Positions 29,914 to 37,741 of a stretch of 64,000 nt of DNA are shown here, piece after piece. The first letter of the stretch is position 1. Each line of letters starts with the position of its first letter. Location: positions 3,534,001 to 3,598,000 of the forward strand of contig NZ_JAVIWQ010000002.1 of assembly GCF_034313965.1 (NCBI RefSeq), in the 5' to 3' direction. Source of the DNA: Herbaspirillum sp. RTI4. GTDB lineage: Bacteria > Pseudomonadota > Gammaproteobacteria > Burkholderiales > Burkholderiaceae_D. A program made the translations under genes and the position numbers. The notes under the pieces are model-generated. The model was not told where the DNA came from. It searched no databases and was given only the letters and a program-made list of their open reading frames with translations.

Positions 29914-31359
29914 ATGTCCTCCCACACCTTTCTCTGGCACGATTACGAAACCTTTGGCCTCGATACGCGGCGCGACCGGCCTGCGCAATTCGCCGGCATC
30001 CGCACCGACGCCGAACTCAATGAAATCGGCGAACCGGTCATGCTGTATTGTCAACCCGCCGCCGACTTCCTGCCCGATCCGCAATCCTGCCTCATCACCG
30101 GCATCACGCCGCAACTCTGCCTGGAACGCGGCATCCCGGAAAACCAGTTTGCCGCCCGTATCGAACAGGAACTGGCCGCGCCCGGCACTATCGGCGTCGG
30201 CTACAACACCATCCGCTTCGATGACGAAGTCACCCGCTTCATGTTCTGGCGCAACCTGATCGACCCCTATGGCCGCGAATGGCAAAACCAGTGCGGCCGC
30301 TGGGACCTGATGGACGTCGTACGCACCGCCTTTGCCCTGCGTCCCGAAGGCATAGAATGGCCGGTCAAAGCCGACGGCAAACCCAGTTTCCGGCTGGAAG
30401 ACCTGAGCAAAGCCAACGGCCTGCTGCACGAAGCCGCGCACGATGCGTTATCGGATGTGCGCGCCACCATCGCTCTGGCGCGCCTGATCCGCCAAAAGCA
30501 ACCGCGTCTGTTCGATTTTTGCCTGAGTCTGCATAAAAAAGACAAGGCCGCCGACGAAATCGGCCTGCCCGGCCCCCAACAAGGACGACCTTTCCTGCAC
30601 ATCTCGGGCATGTTCCCGGCCAGTCAGGGTTGCATGGCACTGCTGTGGCCGCTGGCGACCCACCCCACCAACAAAAATGAAATCATCGCCTGGGATCTGG
30701 CCAGCGATCCCAGCGAACTCTGGACGCTCGATGCCGGCACCCTCCGCACCCGCATGTTCAGCAAAGCAGACGCGCTGCCGGCCGGCGTCACACGTCTGCC
30801 GATCAAAACCGTCCATCTGAACAAATCGCCGGTCGTCATCAACAACCTGAAAATCCTCAGCGCTGACATGGCACAACGCTGGGGCATGGATCTGGAAAGT
30901 GCGCTCGCTCATGCCGCCATCGCCGCCACCGCTCCCGACATGGCCGCGATCTGGGAGGAAGTCTTCCACCGCCCGGCAGAAACCGGCGCAGTCGATGTCG
31001 ACAACGACCTCTACGGCGGCTTCATCGGCAACCGCGATCGCCGTCAGTTACAGCAATTACGCACACTGAAAGCGCCGCAACTGGCGACGACCCACCCCGA
31101 CTTCGATGACGCCCGCCTGGAAGAATTGCTGTTCCGCTACCGCGCCCGTAATTTCTCCGAGACCCTCAGCGCAGAAGAACTCCAGCGATGGGAGCAATAC
31201 CGGGTCGACAAACTATTCGACGGCATCGGTGGCGCCCGCACCATCGATCAGCTGCTGGAAGCCATCGACACCCTCAGCGCCGAGGCCGACGAACGCAGCG
31301 AGCGCATTCTGGGCGAGTTGTACGACTATGCCGAAACGATCGCACCACCGCCTGCGTGA
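29914..31359 (+). CDS. sbcB: Exodeoxyribonuclease I
   Basis: 3'-5' single-strand DNA exonuclease involved in recombination and repair. 481 aa. DEDD exonuclease domain at about 1-190: Asp10 and Glu12 in WHDYETFGLD, the NTIRFDDEVTRFMFWRN block, and HEAAHDALSDVRATIALARL. The SH3-like and C-terminal helical ExoI domains follow (FRYRARNFSETLSAEE). Length matches E. coli SbcB. Confidence 0.97.
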   Translation: MSSHTFLWHDYETFGLDTRRDRPAQFAGIRTDAELNEIGEPVMLYCQPAADFLPDPQSCLITGITPQLCLERGIPENQFAARIEQELAAPGTIGVGYNTIRFDDEVTRFMFWRNLIDPYGREWQNQCGRWDLMDVVRTAFALRPEGIEWPVKADGKPSFRLEDLSKANGLLHEAAHDALSDVRATIALARLIRQKQPRLFDFCLSLHKKDKAADEIGLPGPQQGRPFLHISGMFPASQGCMALLWPLATHPTNKNEIIAWDLASDPSELWTLDAGTLRTRMFSKADALPAGVTRLPIKTVHLNKSPVVINNLKILSADMAQRWGMDLESALAHAAIAATAPDMAAIWEEVFHRPAETGAVDVDNDLYGGFIGNRDRRQLQQLRTLKAPQLATTHPDFDDARLEELLFRYRARNFSETLSAEELQRWEQYRVDKLFDGIGGARTIDQLLEAIDTLSAEADERSERILGELYDYAETIAPPPA

Positions 31360-31378
31360 TCAAGTAAAATCCCCTGCT

Positions 31379-31405
31379 CATGACGGCGGCATAGTCGCCG
31401 TCATG
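31379..31405 (+). terminator. 10-bp hairpin after sbcB
   Basis: CATGACGGCG and CGCCGTCATG form a perfect 10-bp stem with a 7-nt loop, 20 bp past the sbcB stop. The downstream tract TACTTT is weak for intrinsic termination, so it could only be a partial terminator. Confidence 0.5.
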
Positions 31406-31523
31406 TACTTTGAGGCACATATCCCGATACGCGCCTCAAAAAATACCCGTTCCTCGATACCCCCATTCAGGAATCCCTGAATACATCAGCGATTCCCTCA
31501 CCCACACAAACCCGGAGAACAAT

Positions 31524-31904
31524 ATGAGCTTAGCCAACTGGTGCATCCTGATTGCCGGCCTGATGCCGGTTCTTACCATCGCCTTCGCCAAACAAGGCGC
31601 TCCCGACATGGACAATGCCGCACCACGCGACTGGCTGGAAAAGCAAACCGGCCTGCGCCGCCGCGCCGACTACGCCCACCGCAATCACTTCGAAGCGTTT
31701 CCCTTTTTTGCCGCAGCAGTACTGATCGCCCAGCAAACCGGCGTCGCACAACACTGGACCGACAGCCTGGCCATCCTCTTTATCTGCGCACGCCTGTTCT
31801 ATACCGGCTTCTACCTGAGCAACCGCCCTTCGCCACGCTCAATCGCCTGGGTCGTCGGCTACCTTTCGGTCATCTGCCTGTTCGTCGCCTCCGGACTGGC
31901 CTGA
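31524..31904 (+). CDS. MAPEG family membrane protein
   Basis: 126 aa from the ATG at 31524, preceded by CGGAGAAC as ribosome binding site; the frame is open to 31410 but that part is not conserved-looking. Four hydrophobic segments (about 5-22, 55-72, 75-95, 105-125) and the MAPEG signature RADYAHRNHFEAFPFFAAAV near residue 50. The eukaryotic members are glutathione transferases and leukotriene enzymes; the bacterial role is unknown. Confidence 0.92.
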   Translation: MSLANWCILIAGLMPVLTIAFAKQGAPDMDNAAPRDWLEKQTGLRRRADYAHRNHFEAFPFFAAAVLIAQQTGVAQHWTDSLAILFICARLFYTGFYLSNRPSPRSIAWVVGYLSVICLFVASGLA

Positions 31905-31970
31905 CCAAGCCAACCCATCCGCCGCGCTTGCGAAGTAAGCGTGGCTTCTTAGCTCACTCCCGGAAAATCC

Positions 31971-32189
31971 ATGCAAAAAATCGAATTCCATCTTGACGGC
32001 AGAGACTACGTCGAACTGAACCAATTACTGAAACTCACCGGCGTATGCGACAGCGGCGGCGCAGGCAAAGCGCTGGTTGCCGCCGGCGGCGTCAGCGTCA
32101 ACGGCCGTCCTGAATCACGCAAAACCTGCAAAATCCTCGCCAACCAAACCGTCACGCTGGGCGACCTGAACATCCGCGTATTGATCTAG
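31971..32189 (+). CDS. Small S4-domain RNA-binding protein (YbcJ-like)
   Basis: 72 aa consisting of one S4 RNA-binding domain: VELNQLLKLTGVCDSGG, KALVAAGGVSVNGRPESRK, then the closing strand VTLGDLNIRVLI. The same size and layout are found in E. coli YbcJ. Presumed RNA binder in ribosome metabolism; partner unknown. Confidence 0.92.
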   Translation: MQKIEFHLDGRDYVELNQLLKLTGVCDSGGAGKALVAAGGVSVNGRPESRKTCKILANQTVTLGDLNIRVLI

Positions 32190-32193
32190 GAAA

Positions 32194-32308
32194 CCTCTGA
32201 TGAAGCGAAGCGCGATGCAATCTAAGGACGGCAATACTCATCGTACTCAACAAGTACGATTGCACTTCTTATCCTGACCTTGCGCCGTTCGCTACGCTTC
32301 CTCAGAGG
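32194..32308. repeat. 115-bp imperfect palindromic element
   Basis: The arms CCTCTGATGAAGCGAAGCG and (opposite strand, from the right end) CCTCTGAGGAAGCGTAGCG match at 17 of 19 positions, and weaker similarity continues inward. The exact centre is a perfect palindrome ATCGTACT-CAACA-AGTACGAT (32240-32260). No ORF. It could be a REP/MITE-type element or a structured 3' end; further small hairpins follow at 32309-32331. Confidence 0.75.
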
Positions 32309-32370
32309 CTCCCTGAGCGCTGAACAGGGAGCGCCAGCAGCCAGTGCCAGCTGGCATCCGGGTCTCTTTG

Positions 32371-32409
32371 AAAAATCACATCGTTCCACTACGAAGAACG
32401 TGATTTTTT
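32371..32409 (+). terminator. Rho-independent terminator
   Basis: AAAAATCAC and GTGATTTTT pair, extended by GTTC/GAAC after a small bulge, with a tail of six T residues on the plus strand. It ends plus-strand transcription from the S4 gene before the pilin operon. Confidence 0.7.
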
Positions 32410-32484
32410 AAATTACCCCAAGGAAATAAACTCCCCTGCCGCTTTACACTGCGAAGCTTGATTTTTCACAGGCGAGACGCAGAC

Positions 32485-33102
32485 ATGCGCAGTTCGGCGG
32501 CAGCAAAAAACCATCGTGCTTTACCTCACTTCATTCCGGCAAGACCGCCAGCAACAGCAAGCCGTACAGCGGGCTTCACCTTAATCGAAGTCATGCTGGC
32601 CATCATGGTGCTGACCCTGGGTGCCATTGGCATGGCCGGTTTGCAATTAGCAGCCCTCCGCGCCGCGCAACAAAGCAGCTGGCAAACATCGGCCACGCAA
32701 CTGGCCGCCGAAATGGCCGACCTGATCCGCGCCGCCAGCAAACAACAATTCGCAGCATCCCTCTCCTACACCTACGACAGCCGCAGCGACGCCAACCCCG
32801 CCCCGCCCTCGTGCTACACGCGCCCCTGCGACACCGCTCAGTGGATCAGCTTCCACCGCTACGAATGGAACCAACGGCTGCGCAACACGCTGCCCGGCGC
32901 TCGGGTAACGATCTGTACCGATACCGTCACTCACATCGACCACCGCGATTGGTCATGTCACGGAGGCCCGGATCCCGTCATCAAACTCGGCTGGCGCAAT
33001 AACACTCCCCGCAAAATCACGGGGAACCACGCTGGCACGGCAACGCAAGATAGCGATAAAGATAGCGACACGCCGCAACTGGTCATGGCGATCGGGGCCT
33101 GA
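32485..33102 (+). CDS. pilV: Type IV pilus minor pilin PilV
   Basis: Minor pilin that helps start or stabilise the pilus tip complex. 205 aa from the ATG at 32485 (AGGCGAG upstream); a TTG start at 32458 is possible. A long leader precedes the prepilin peptidase site G|FTLIEVML, with Glu5 of the mature protein present, followed by a hydrophobic helix (MLAIMVLTLGAIGMAGLQL). The PilV-type sequence LRAAQQSSWQTSATQLAAEMAD follows. It overlaps pilW by one base (TGATG). Confidence 0.93.
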   Translation: MRSSAAAKNHRALPHFIPARPPATASRTAGFTLIEVMLAIMVLTLGAIGMAGLQLAALRAAQQSSWQTSATQLAAEMADLIRAASKQQFAASLSYTYDSRSDANPAPPSCYTRPCDTAQWISFHRYEWNQRLRNTLPGARVTICTDTVTHIDHRDWSCHGGPDPVIKLGWRNNTPRKITGNHAGTATQDSDKDSDTPQLVMAIGA

Positions 33103-34004
33103 TGCCGATGCTATTGCCACGCCCCGCCGCACAAAGCGGCCTGACACTGATCGAACTGATGGTCGCCATGGCCTTGGGCTTACTGGTGACGCTGGCGGCA
33201 AGCGCCCTGCTGCTGGCCAGCAAAACCAACTATCTGCATGTGGACGACAGCGCCCGCATAAACGACAACGGTCATTACGCCCTGGAAATCATCGCCCGCT
33301 CTATCCGGCAAGCCGGGTATTTCCCCTGGGATAGCAACGCGCCCCTGCCGCACGGCCTGCCCAACGCTATCGCCGGCATCGACAACCAGACCCTGCAAGC
33401 CAATTCCAGCGATTGGCAGGCAGCGAAAACGACACCCGCGCTCAATGGCAGCGATGTTCTGGCAACGTTTTTTTCCGGCTCCGGCCAGGCCGGCGCAGCC
33501 GACGGCGGCATCGTCAACTGCGCCGGCGTCGCGGTTGCGCCTCCGAACAGCGGCAGCGCCAAGCCTGACGGCAGTGTGTTCTATGTCAGCACCGACGCCA
33601 GCGGCGAACCCGAACTGCAATGCAAATATCGCGGCGCGCACAGCAACGACTGGAGCGCCGCCGCGATCGTGCGCGGCGTCGAATCGTTTCAGGTGCTGTA
33701 TGGCATCGACACCGATGCCGACGGCATGCCCAACCAATTCCTGCCCGCCTCCAAAATCAGTACTCAGGCACAGTGGCGCAAGGTCGTCGCCGTCCAGGTC
33801 GGGCTGCTGATACGCGGTACGCATGACACAGGCGCACCCGCCAGCGACATCGTCTACCACCTGCTAGGAGCCGATTACAGTCAGGCAGCGCAAGGGGGCC
33901 GTGACCTCGGCGTGCGCCTTGCCTTAGCCGATCTGGCCAAGCCCCTCCGATCCCGCCAACGCAAACTGTTTCAACAAACGATATGGCTACGCAATCCGGC
34001 ATAG
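33102..34004 (+). CDS. pilW: Type IV pilus minor pilin PilW
   Basis: 300 aa. Processing site G|LTLIELMVAM with mature Glu5, then the N-terminal helix GLLVTLAASALLLASKTNYL. The PilW pattern IARSIRQAGYFPWD and a late RNLTAL-like region support the assignment. Start overlaps the pilV stop (33102) and the end overlaps pilX by 22 bp, so the genes are translationally coupled. Confidence 0.93.
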   Translation: MPMLLPRPAAQSGLTLIELMVAMALGLLVTLAASALLLASKTNYLHVDDSARINDNGHYALEIIARSIRQAGYFPWDSNAPLPHGLPNAIAGIDNQTLQANSSDWQAAKTTPALNGSDVLATFFSGSGQAGAADGGIVNCAGVAVAPPNSGSAKPDGSVFYVSTDASGEPELQCKYRGAHSNDWSAAAIVRGVESFQVLYGIDTDADGMPNQFLPASKISTQAQWRKVVAVQVGLLIRGTHDTGAPASDIVYHLLGADYSQAAQGGRDLGVRLALADLAKPLRSRQRKLFQQTIWLRNPA

Positions 34005-34633
34005 GGCTTGTTCATCCTGCCTTGACGAGGGCGCACGCCGCACGCCAGGGTGGCGCAGCCTTGCTCATCGCGCTGACCATGCTGATCGCCATCCTGCTCT
34101 TGGGCGCAGCCGCCGTACGCATGGCCCTACTGGAAGAAAAAGCCTCTCGCGCCGGACGCACCCACCTGTTCGCCCAGCAGGCAGCAGAAGCCGCGCTGGC
34201 ACGCACCGAACGCGAACTCCCCACGATCCTGGAAAACGCCGCCCCTGCCGCAAGTACATCCGGTAAGGAAACAACGGAAACGACGAATACCCCCGCTGAC
34301 CTATTTCCCGCTCCCGGCATCTGCACCAGCGCCGGTCTGTGCCGCCCTGCCGCCCCGGGGGCCAGTCCGGTCTGGAGCAACATCGGACAAGCACCCCTTC
34401 CGTCAGTACTAATTGAGCTGATTGAGCTGACCAGCCCGGTTAAGCACGCTGGCACATCCCCTCAGTCAACCCCGCCGGCCACCGTCCAGCCGCTCTACCG
34501 GATCAGCGCGCTCGGTATCGAGGGTCATGCCCGCGTCCTCCTGCAGAGTCTGTACCGACCTCCTCCCGCCCCCGGCAGCATTCAGACGGGACAACAAACG
34601 GGACGACTGGCATGGCGCGAAATGCTGGACTAG
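33983..34633 (+). CDS. pilX: Type IV pilus assembly protein PilX
   Basis: 216 aa. It has the PilX N-terminal pattern RQGGAALLIALTMLIAILLL. As usual for PilX/GspK-type minor pilins, the prepilin motif is degenerate (GGAALLIAL) and lacks Glu at position 5. Then FAQQAAEAALARTEREL. In related genomes the next gene is pilY1; here it is pilE after 63 bp. Confidence 0.88.
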   Translation: MATQSGIGLVHPALTRAHAARQGGAALLIALTMLIAILLLGAAAVRMALLEEKASRAGRTHLFAQQAAEAALARTERELPTILENAAPAASTSGKETTETTNTPADLFPAPGICTSAGLCRPAAPGASPVWSNIGQAPLPSVLIELIELTSPVKHAGTSPQSTPPATVQPLYRISALGIEGHARVLLQSLYRPPPAPGSIQTGQQTGRLAWREMLD

Positions 34634-34696
34634 GGCAGTACTGATGAAGAAAAACAAGCAAGGCAAAGTCACCTCAAACCGGAGTAAGGAGCGCCA

Positions 34697-35179
34697 ATGC
34701 GCATAGACAAACCACACCCGACACGCCACCCACCGTCCCGGCAATGCGCCGGCTTCACGCTCATCGAACTGCTGATCGCACTGGTCATCATCGGTCTGCT
34801 GACCTCCCTTGCCCTGCCCGCCTACCAGCATGTCACCCTGAAAAACACCCGCGCCGCAGGCCGCGCCGCCTTGCTGCAAGCCATGCTGCAACAAGAGCGC
34901 TATTTTTCCGCCAACATGCGCTACCTCGCCTTCGCCGCAGAACAACAAGCACCGCCGCCATTCCAGGGCCTCTCCGACGCCTACCAACTGAGCGCGCAGA
35001 CCTGCAATGGAGAAAGTCTGAGTGAATGCGTGCTGCTTAAAGCCACACCCGGCGGCCTCCACGCGCATCAGGCATTCAAGGACCCGGTCTGCCACACCCT
35101 CACCCTCGACAGCAGAGGCGTGCGTGGTGCGGCAGGACTCAGCGATCCTCAAGTCGATCCGCAATGCTGGCCACAATGA
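34697..35179 (+). CDS. pilE: Type IV pilin PilE
   Basis: 160 aa. Prepilin site CAG|FTLIELLIALVIIG with mature Glu5, then PAYQHVTLKNTRAAGRAALLQ. This is the minor pilin PilE arrangement (RYFSANMRYL, and a C-terminal domain with Cys residues near CNGESLSEC). It overlaps fimT by 4 bp (ATGA). Confidence 0.9.
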   Translation: MRIDKPHPTRHPPSRQCAGFTLIELLIALVIIGLLTSLALPAYQHVTLKNTRAAGRAALLQAMLQQERYFSANMRYLAFAAEQQAPPPFQGLSDAYQLSAQTCNGESLSECVLLKATPGGLHAHQAFKDPVCHTLTLDSRGVRGAAGLSDPQVDPQCWPQ

Positions 35180-35790
35180 CCCCCTCCGCACTCCGCACCG
35201 ACCGTCTCAGGCAAAGCTACCGCCATTGCCGGGGCCTGACACTGACCGAACTGCTGGTCGTTCTGGCGCTGGCCGGCATCGTGCTGGCCAGCGCGGTACC
35301 GAACCTGAGCGGATTCCTCCAGCGCCAGCGACTCGTCGCCAGTGCCAACGATTTTTTGCATGCGCTCAAACTGGCGCGCGCAGAGGCCATGCAGCGCGAT
35401 GTACCCGTCATCGTCGCGCCGCAGGATGGCCACGACTGGAACAGCGGCTGGCAAGTCTTCGCCAAAGCCGGCAGCAGCACCCACCCCGCCTTCCAGCAGG
35501 GGGACTGGCTGCTCTACCGCACCCCGCCGCCGTCACCGGGCATCAGCATCGTCACCAATCTGGGCGCGCCGCACATCGCTTACAATGGCAGCGGCCGTGC
35601 ACGCAGCGGAGCAGGCGGACATCCGGGGTTTCTGGGAACGCTGAAATTCTCTGCGCAAGAGGATGCCCGCATGATCCGGATCGCCCGACTGGGGCGCGCC
35701 CGCTTGTGCGACCCGGCGCTCGACCGCAGTTGCAGCTTTGCTGAAACGGCTAACAGCGCAGGTAACAGCGCCGCCAACAGCGCCCCATGA
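35176..35790 (+). CDS. fimT: GspH/FimT family minor pseudopilin
   Basis: 204 aa from the ATG at 35176, overlapping the pilE stop; the frame is open 4 codons further. Prepilin site CRG|LTLTELLVVLALAG with mature Glu5; GspH/FimT features LVASANDFLHALKLARAEAMQRDVPV and DWNSGWQVFA. The Ala/Ser/Asn tail is low complexity. Last gene of the minor pilin operon. Confidence 0.92.
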   Translation: MTPSALRTDRLRQSYRHCRGLTLTELLVVLALAGIVLASAVPNLSGFLQRQRLVASANDFLHALKLARAEAMQRDVPVIVAPQDGHDWNSGWQVFAKAGSSTHPAFQQGDWLLYRTPPPSPGISIVTNLGAPHIAYNGSGRARSGAGGHPGFLGTLKFSAQEDARMIRIARLGRARLCDPALDRSCSFAETANSAGNSAANSAP

Positions 35791-35829
35791 ATGCCGCCGC
35801 CCCACCTCTCCACCTGACGACAGGATATC

Positions 35830-36936
35830 TTGAGCATTTTCACCATCCCCATGACCGACGACCTGCAAGCCATGCAGCTAGCCCTGCTGCAAGCGGAGCA
35901 AGGTTTGTACAGCACCACGCCCAATCCTCGCGTCGGCTGCGTCATCGTCCTGAACGGACGGGTCATCGGTGCCGGCCATACGCAACCGCCCGGCGGCAAC
36001 CATGCTGAAATCGAAGCGCTCAACAACGCCCTCGCCCGCGGCCATGAGGTGCGCGGTGCCACGGCCTATGTCACGCTGGAACCCTGTAGTCATTTTGGCC
36101 GCACGCCGCCTTGTGCCGATGCCTTGATACGCGCAGGGATCGCCCGCGTGGTTGCGGCCATTGCCGATCCCAATCCACTGGTCGCAGGTCAGGGATTGGC
36201 GCGTTTGCAAGCGGCAGGGATTGCCGTCAGTTGCGGCGTACTGGAAGAAGCGGCGCGCGAAATCAACATCGGCTTTTTTACCCGCATGCAACGCGGCAGG
36301 CCCTGGATCAGAATGAAACTCGCCGCCAGCCTTGACGGTAAAACGGCCTTGCAAAACGGCGTCAGCCAATGGATTACCGGCAGCCCCGCCCGCGACGACG
36401 GACATGCCTGGCGCGCCCGCGCCTGTGCCATCCTGACCGGCATCGGCACTGTTGAAGAAGATGATCCGCAACTCAATGTGCGCGCCGTCGCCACCCCCCG
36501 CCAGCCGCGCCGCATCATTATCGATAGCAAATTGCGGATTGCGCCGCAAGCGCGCATTCTGCAAGGCGGTGGTGCATGGATTTTTACCGCCGCCGGGCAG
36601 CCCGAAAAAATCGCGCAGCTCAACGCTCTTGGCGCAGAAGTGATCGTGCTGCCGAATGCACAAGGCAAAGTGGATTTGTCGGCGGTGGTTGCTGAACTGG
36701 GTCGCCGTCAGATCAATGAATTGCATGTCGAGGCCGGGGCCAAACTGAATGGTGCGTTGCTGCAAGAAAACTGCGTCGATGAGCTGCTGCTCTATCTCGC
36801 GCCCGCTCTGATCGGCCCGGGTCGCGGCATGTTCGACCTGCCTGCGCTGGCTACGCTGGAAAACAAACACCAGCTCCGTTTTCATCAGGTACAGCAGATC
36901 GGCGAAGACCTGCGTATCCTTGCACGCTTAACCTGA
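35830..36936 (+). CDS. ribD: Bifunctional riboflavin biosynthesis deaminase/reductase RibD
   Basis: Two consecutive steps of riboflavin synthesis: pyrimidine deamination, then ribosyl side-chain reduction with NADPH. 368 aa. Deaminase domain at 1-150 with zinc site His58-Ala-Glu60 and PCSHFGRTPPC (Cys86, Cys95). Reductase domain from about 155 (RPWIRMKLAASLDGKTAL; ILTGIGTVEEDDPQLNVR; LHVEAGAKLNGALL). The start is a TTG at 35830 with AGGA 5 nt upstream; an ATG at 35851 lacks a ribosome binding site. ribE follows after 33 bp. No FMN riboswitch is seen upstream. Confidence 0.97.
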   Translation: MSIFTIPMTDDLQAMQLALLQAEQGLYSTTPNPRVGCVIVLNGRVIGAGHTQPPGGNHAEIEALNNALARGHEVRGATAYVTLEPCSHFGRTPPCADALIRAGIARVVAAIADPNPLVAGQGLARLQAAGIAVSCGVLEEAAREINIGFFTRMQRGRPWIRMKLAASLDGKTALQNGVSQWITGSPARDDGHAWRARACAILTGIGTVEEDDPQLNVRAVATPRQPRRIIIDSKLRIAPQARILQGGGAWIFTAAGQPEKIAQLNALGAEVIVLPNAQGKVDLSAVVAELGRRQINELHVEAGAKLNGALLQENCVDELLLYLAPALIGPGRGMFDLPALATLENKHQLRFHQVQQIGEDLRILARLT

Positions 36937-36969
36937 ATTCTTTTTCCACTTCTTTTTACGGCCTCCCTC

Positions 36970-37599
36970 ATGTTTACTGGCATCGTCGCCGCCATCGGCG
37001 CCATCACTACTGTGCAACCCCTGGGCGATGACGCCGATTCGGGCGTCAGACTCACACTGGCCGCCGGCGGGCTCGACCTGAGCGACGTCATGCTGGGCGA
37101 TTCCATCGCCATCAACGGTGCCTGCATGACGGTGGTGGATAAAACAGCCGAGAGTTTCGCCGTCGAGGTTTCACGCGAAAGCCTCAGTCACACCTCAGGC
37201 CTGGACACTCCGGGCGAAGTCAATCTGGAAAAAGCCCTCACGCTGCTCGAGCGACTGGGCGGCCATCTGGTGTCGGGCCATGTGGATGGCTTGGGCGTCG
37301 TGGAGCTGTTCGCCCAGATCGGCGAATCGTGGCAACTGGTGGTACTGGCACCGCGAGAACTGGCGAAATATCTGGCCTACAAAGGTTCGGTCGTGGTCAA
37401 CGGCGTTTCGCTGACCGTCAATCAGGTCAATGACACGGCAGACGGTTGCAGCTTCTCCATCAACCTGATTCCGCACACCATACAAATGACGACGCTCAAG
37501 CATTTGCAGGCCGGCAGTAAGGTCAATCTGGAAATTGATTTGATTGCGCGGTATGTGGAACGGATGCTGTCCGTTGCCATGCTGTCCGTTGCCAAATAA
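36970..37599 (+). CDS. ribE: Riboflavin synthase alpha subunit
   Basis: Dismutation of two lumazine molecules to riboflavin. 209 aa, two lumazine-binding barrel repeats: MFTGIVAAIGAI and GDSIAINGACMTVV in the first, GGHLVSGHVDGLGVV and GSVVVNGVSLTVNQV in the second. The last residues LSVAMLSVAK come from a perfect 15-bp tandem duplication (37564-37593). Operonic with ribD. Confidence 0.97.
   Translation: MFTGIVAAIGAITTVQPLGDDADSGVRLTLAAGGLDLSDVMLGDSIAINGACMTVVDKTAESFAVEVSRESLSHTSGLDTPGEVNLEKALTLLERLGGHLVSGHVDGLGVVELFAQIGESWQLVVLAPRELAKYLAYKGSVVVNGVSLTVNQVNDTADGCSFSINLIPHTIQMTTLKHLQAGSKVNLEIDLIARYVERMLSVAMLSVAK
37564..37593. repeat. 15-bp perfect tandem duplication in the ribE 3' end
   Basis: ATGCTGTCCGTTGCC occurs twice in a row, in frame, duplicating MLSVA at the C-terminus of riboflavin synthase. 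It should not disturb the folded core. Confidence 0.95.
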
Positions 37600-37741
37600 G
37601 CAGTAAAGAAAAACAGCCAAGGAGGCGCTGGATTTTTTTAGCCGTATTCAGCGGGCCTCCGCCTGCCACATCCGATTTCTCTTATGCAGCTGATTCGAGG
37701 TTGGGTGCGACTCTCCTAAAGTACACACCAAAGGAAATGTC

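Noticed and set aside
35700..36970. FMN riboswitch upstream of ribD or ribE
   Set aside because: No RFN-element-like conserved blocks seen; the genes are closely spaced after fimT and each other.
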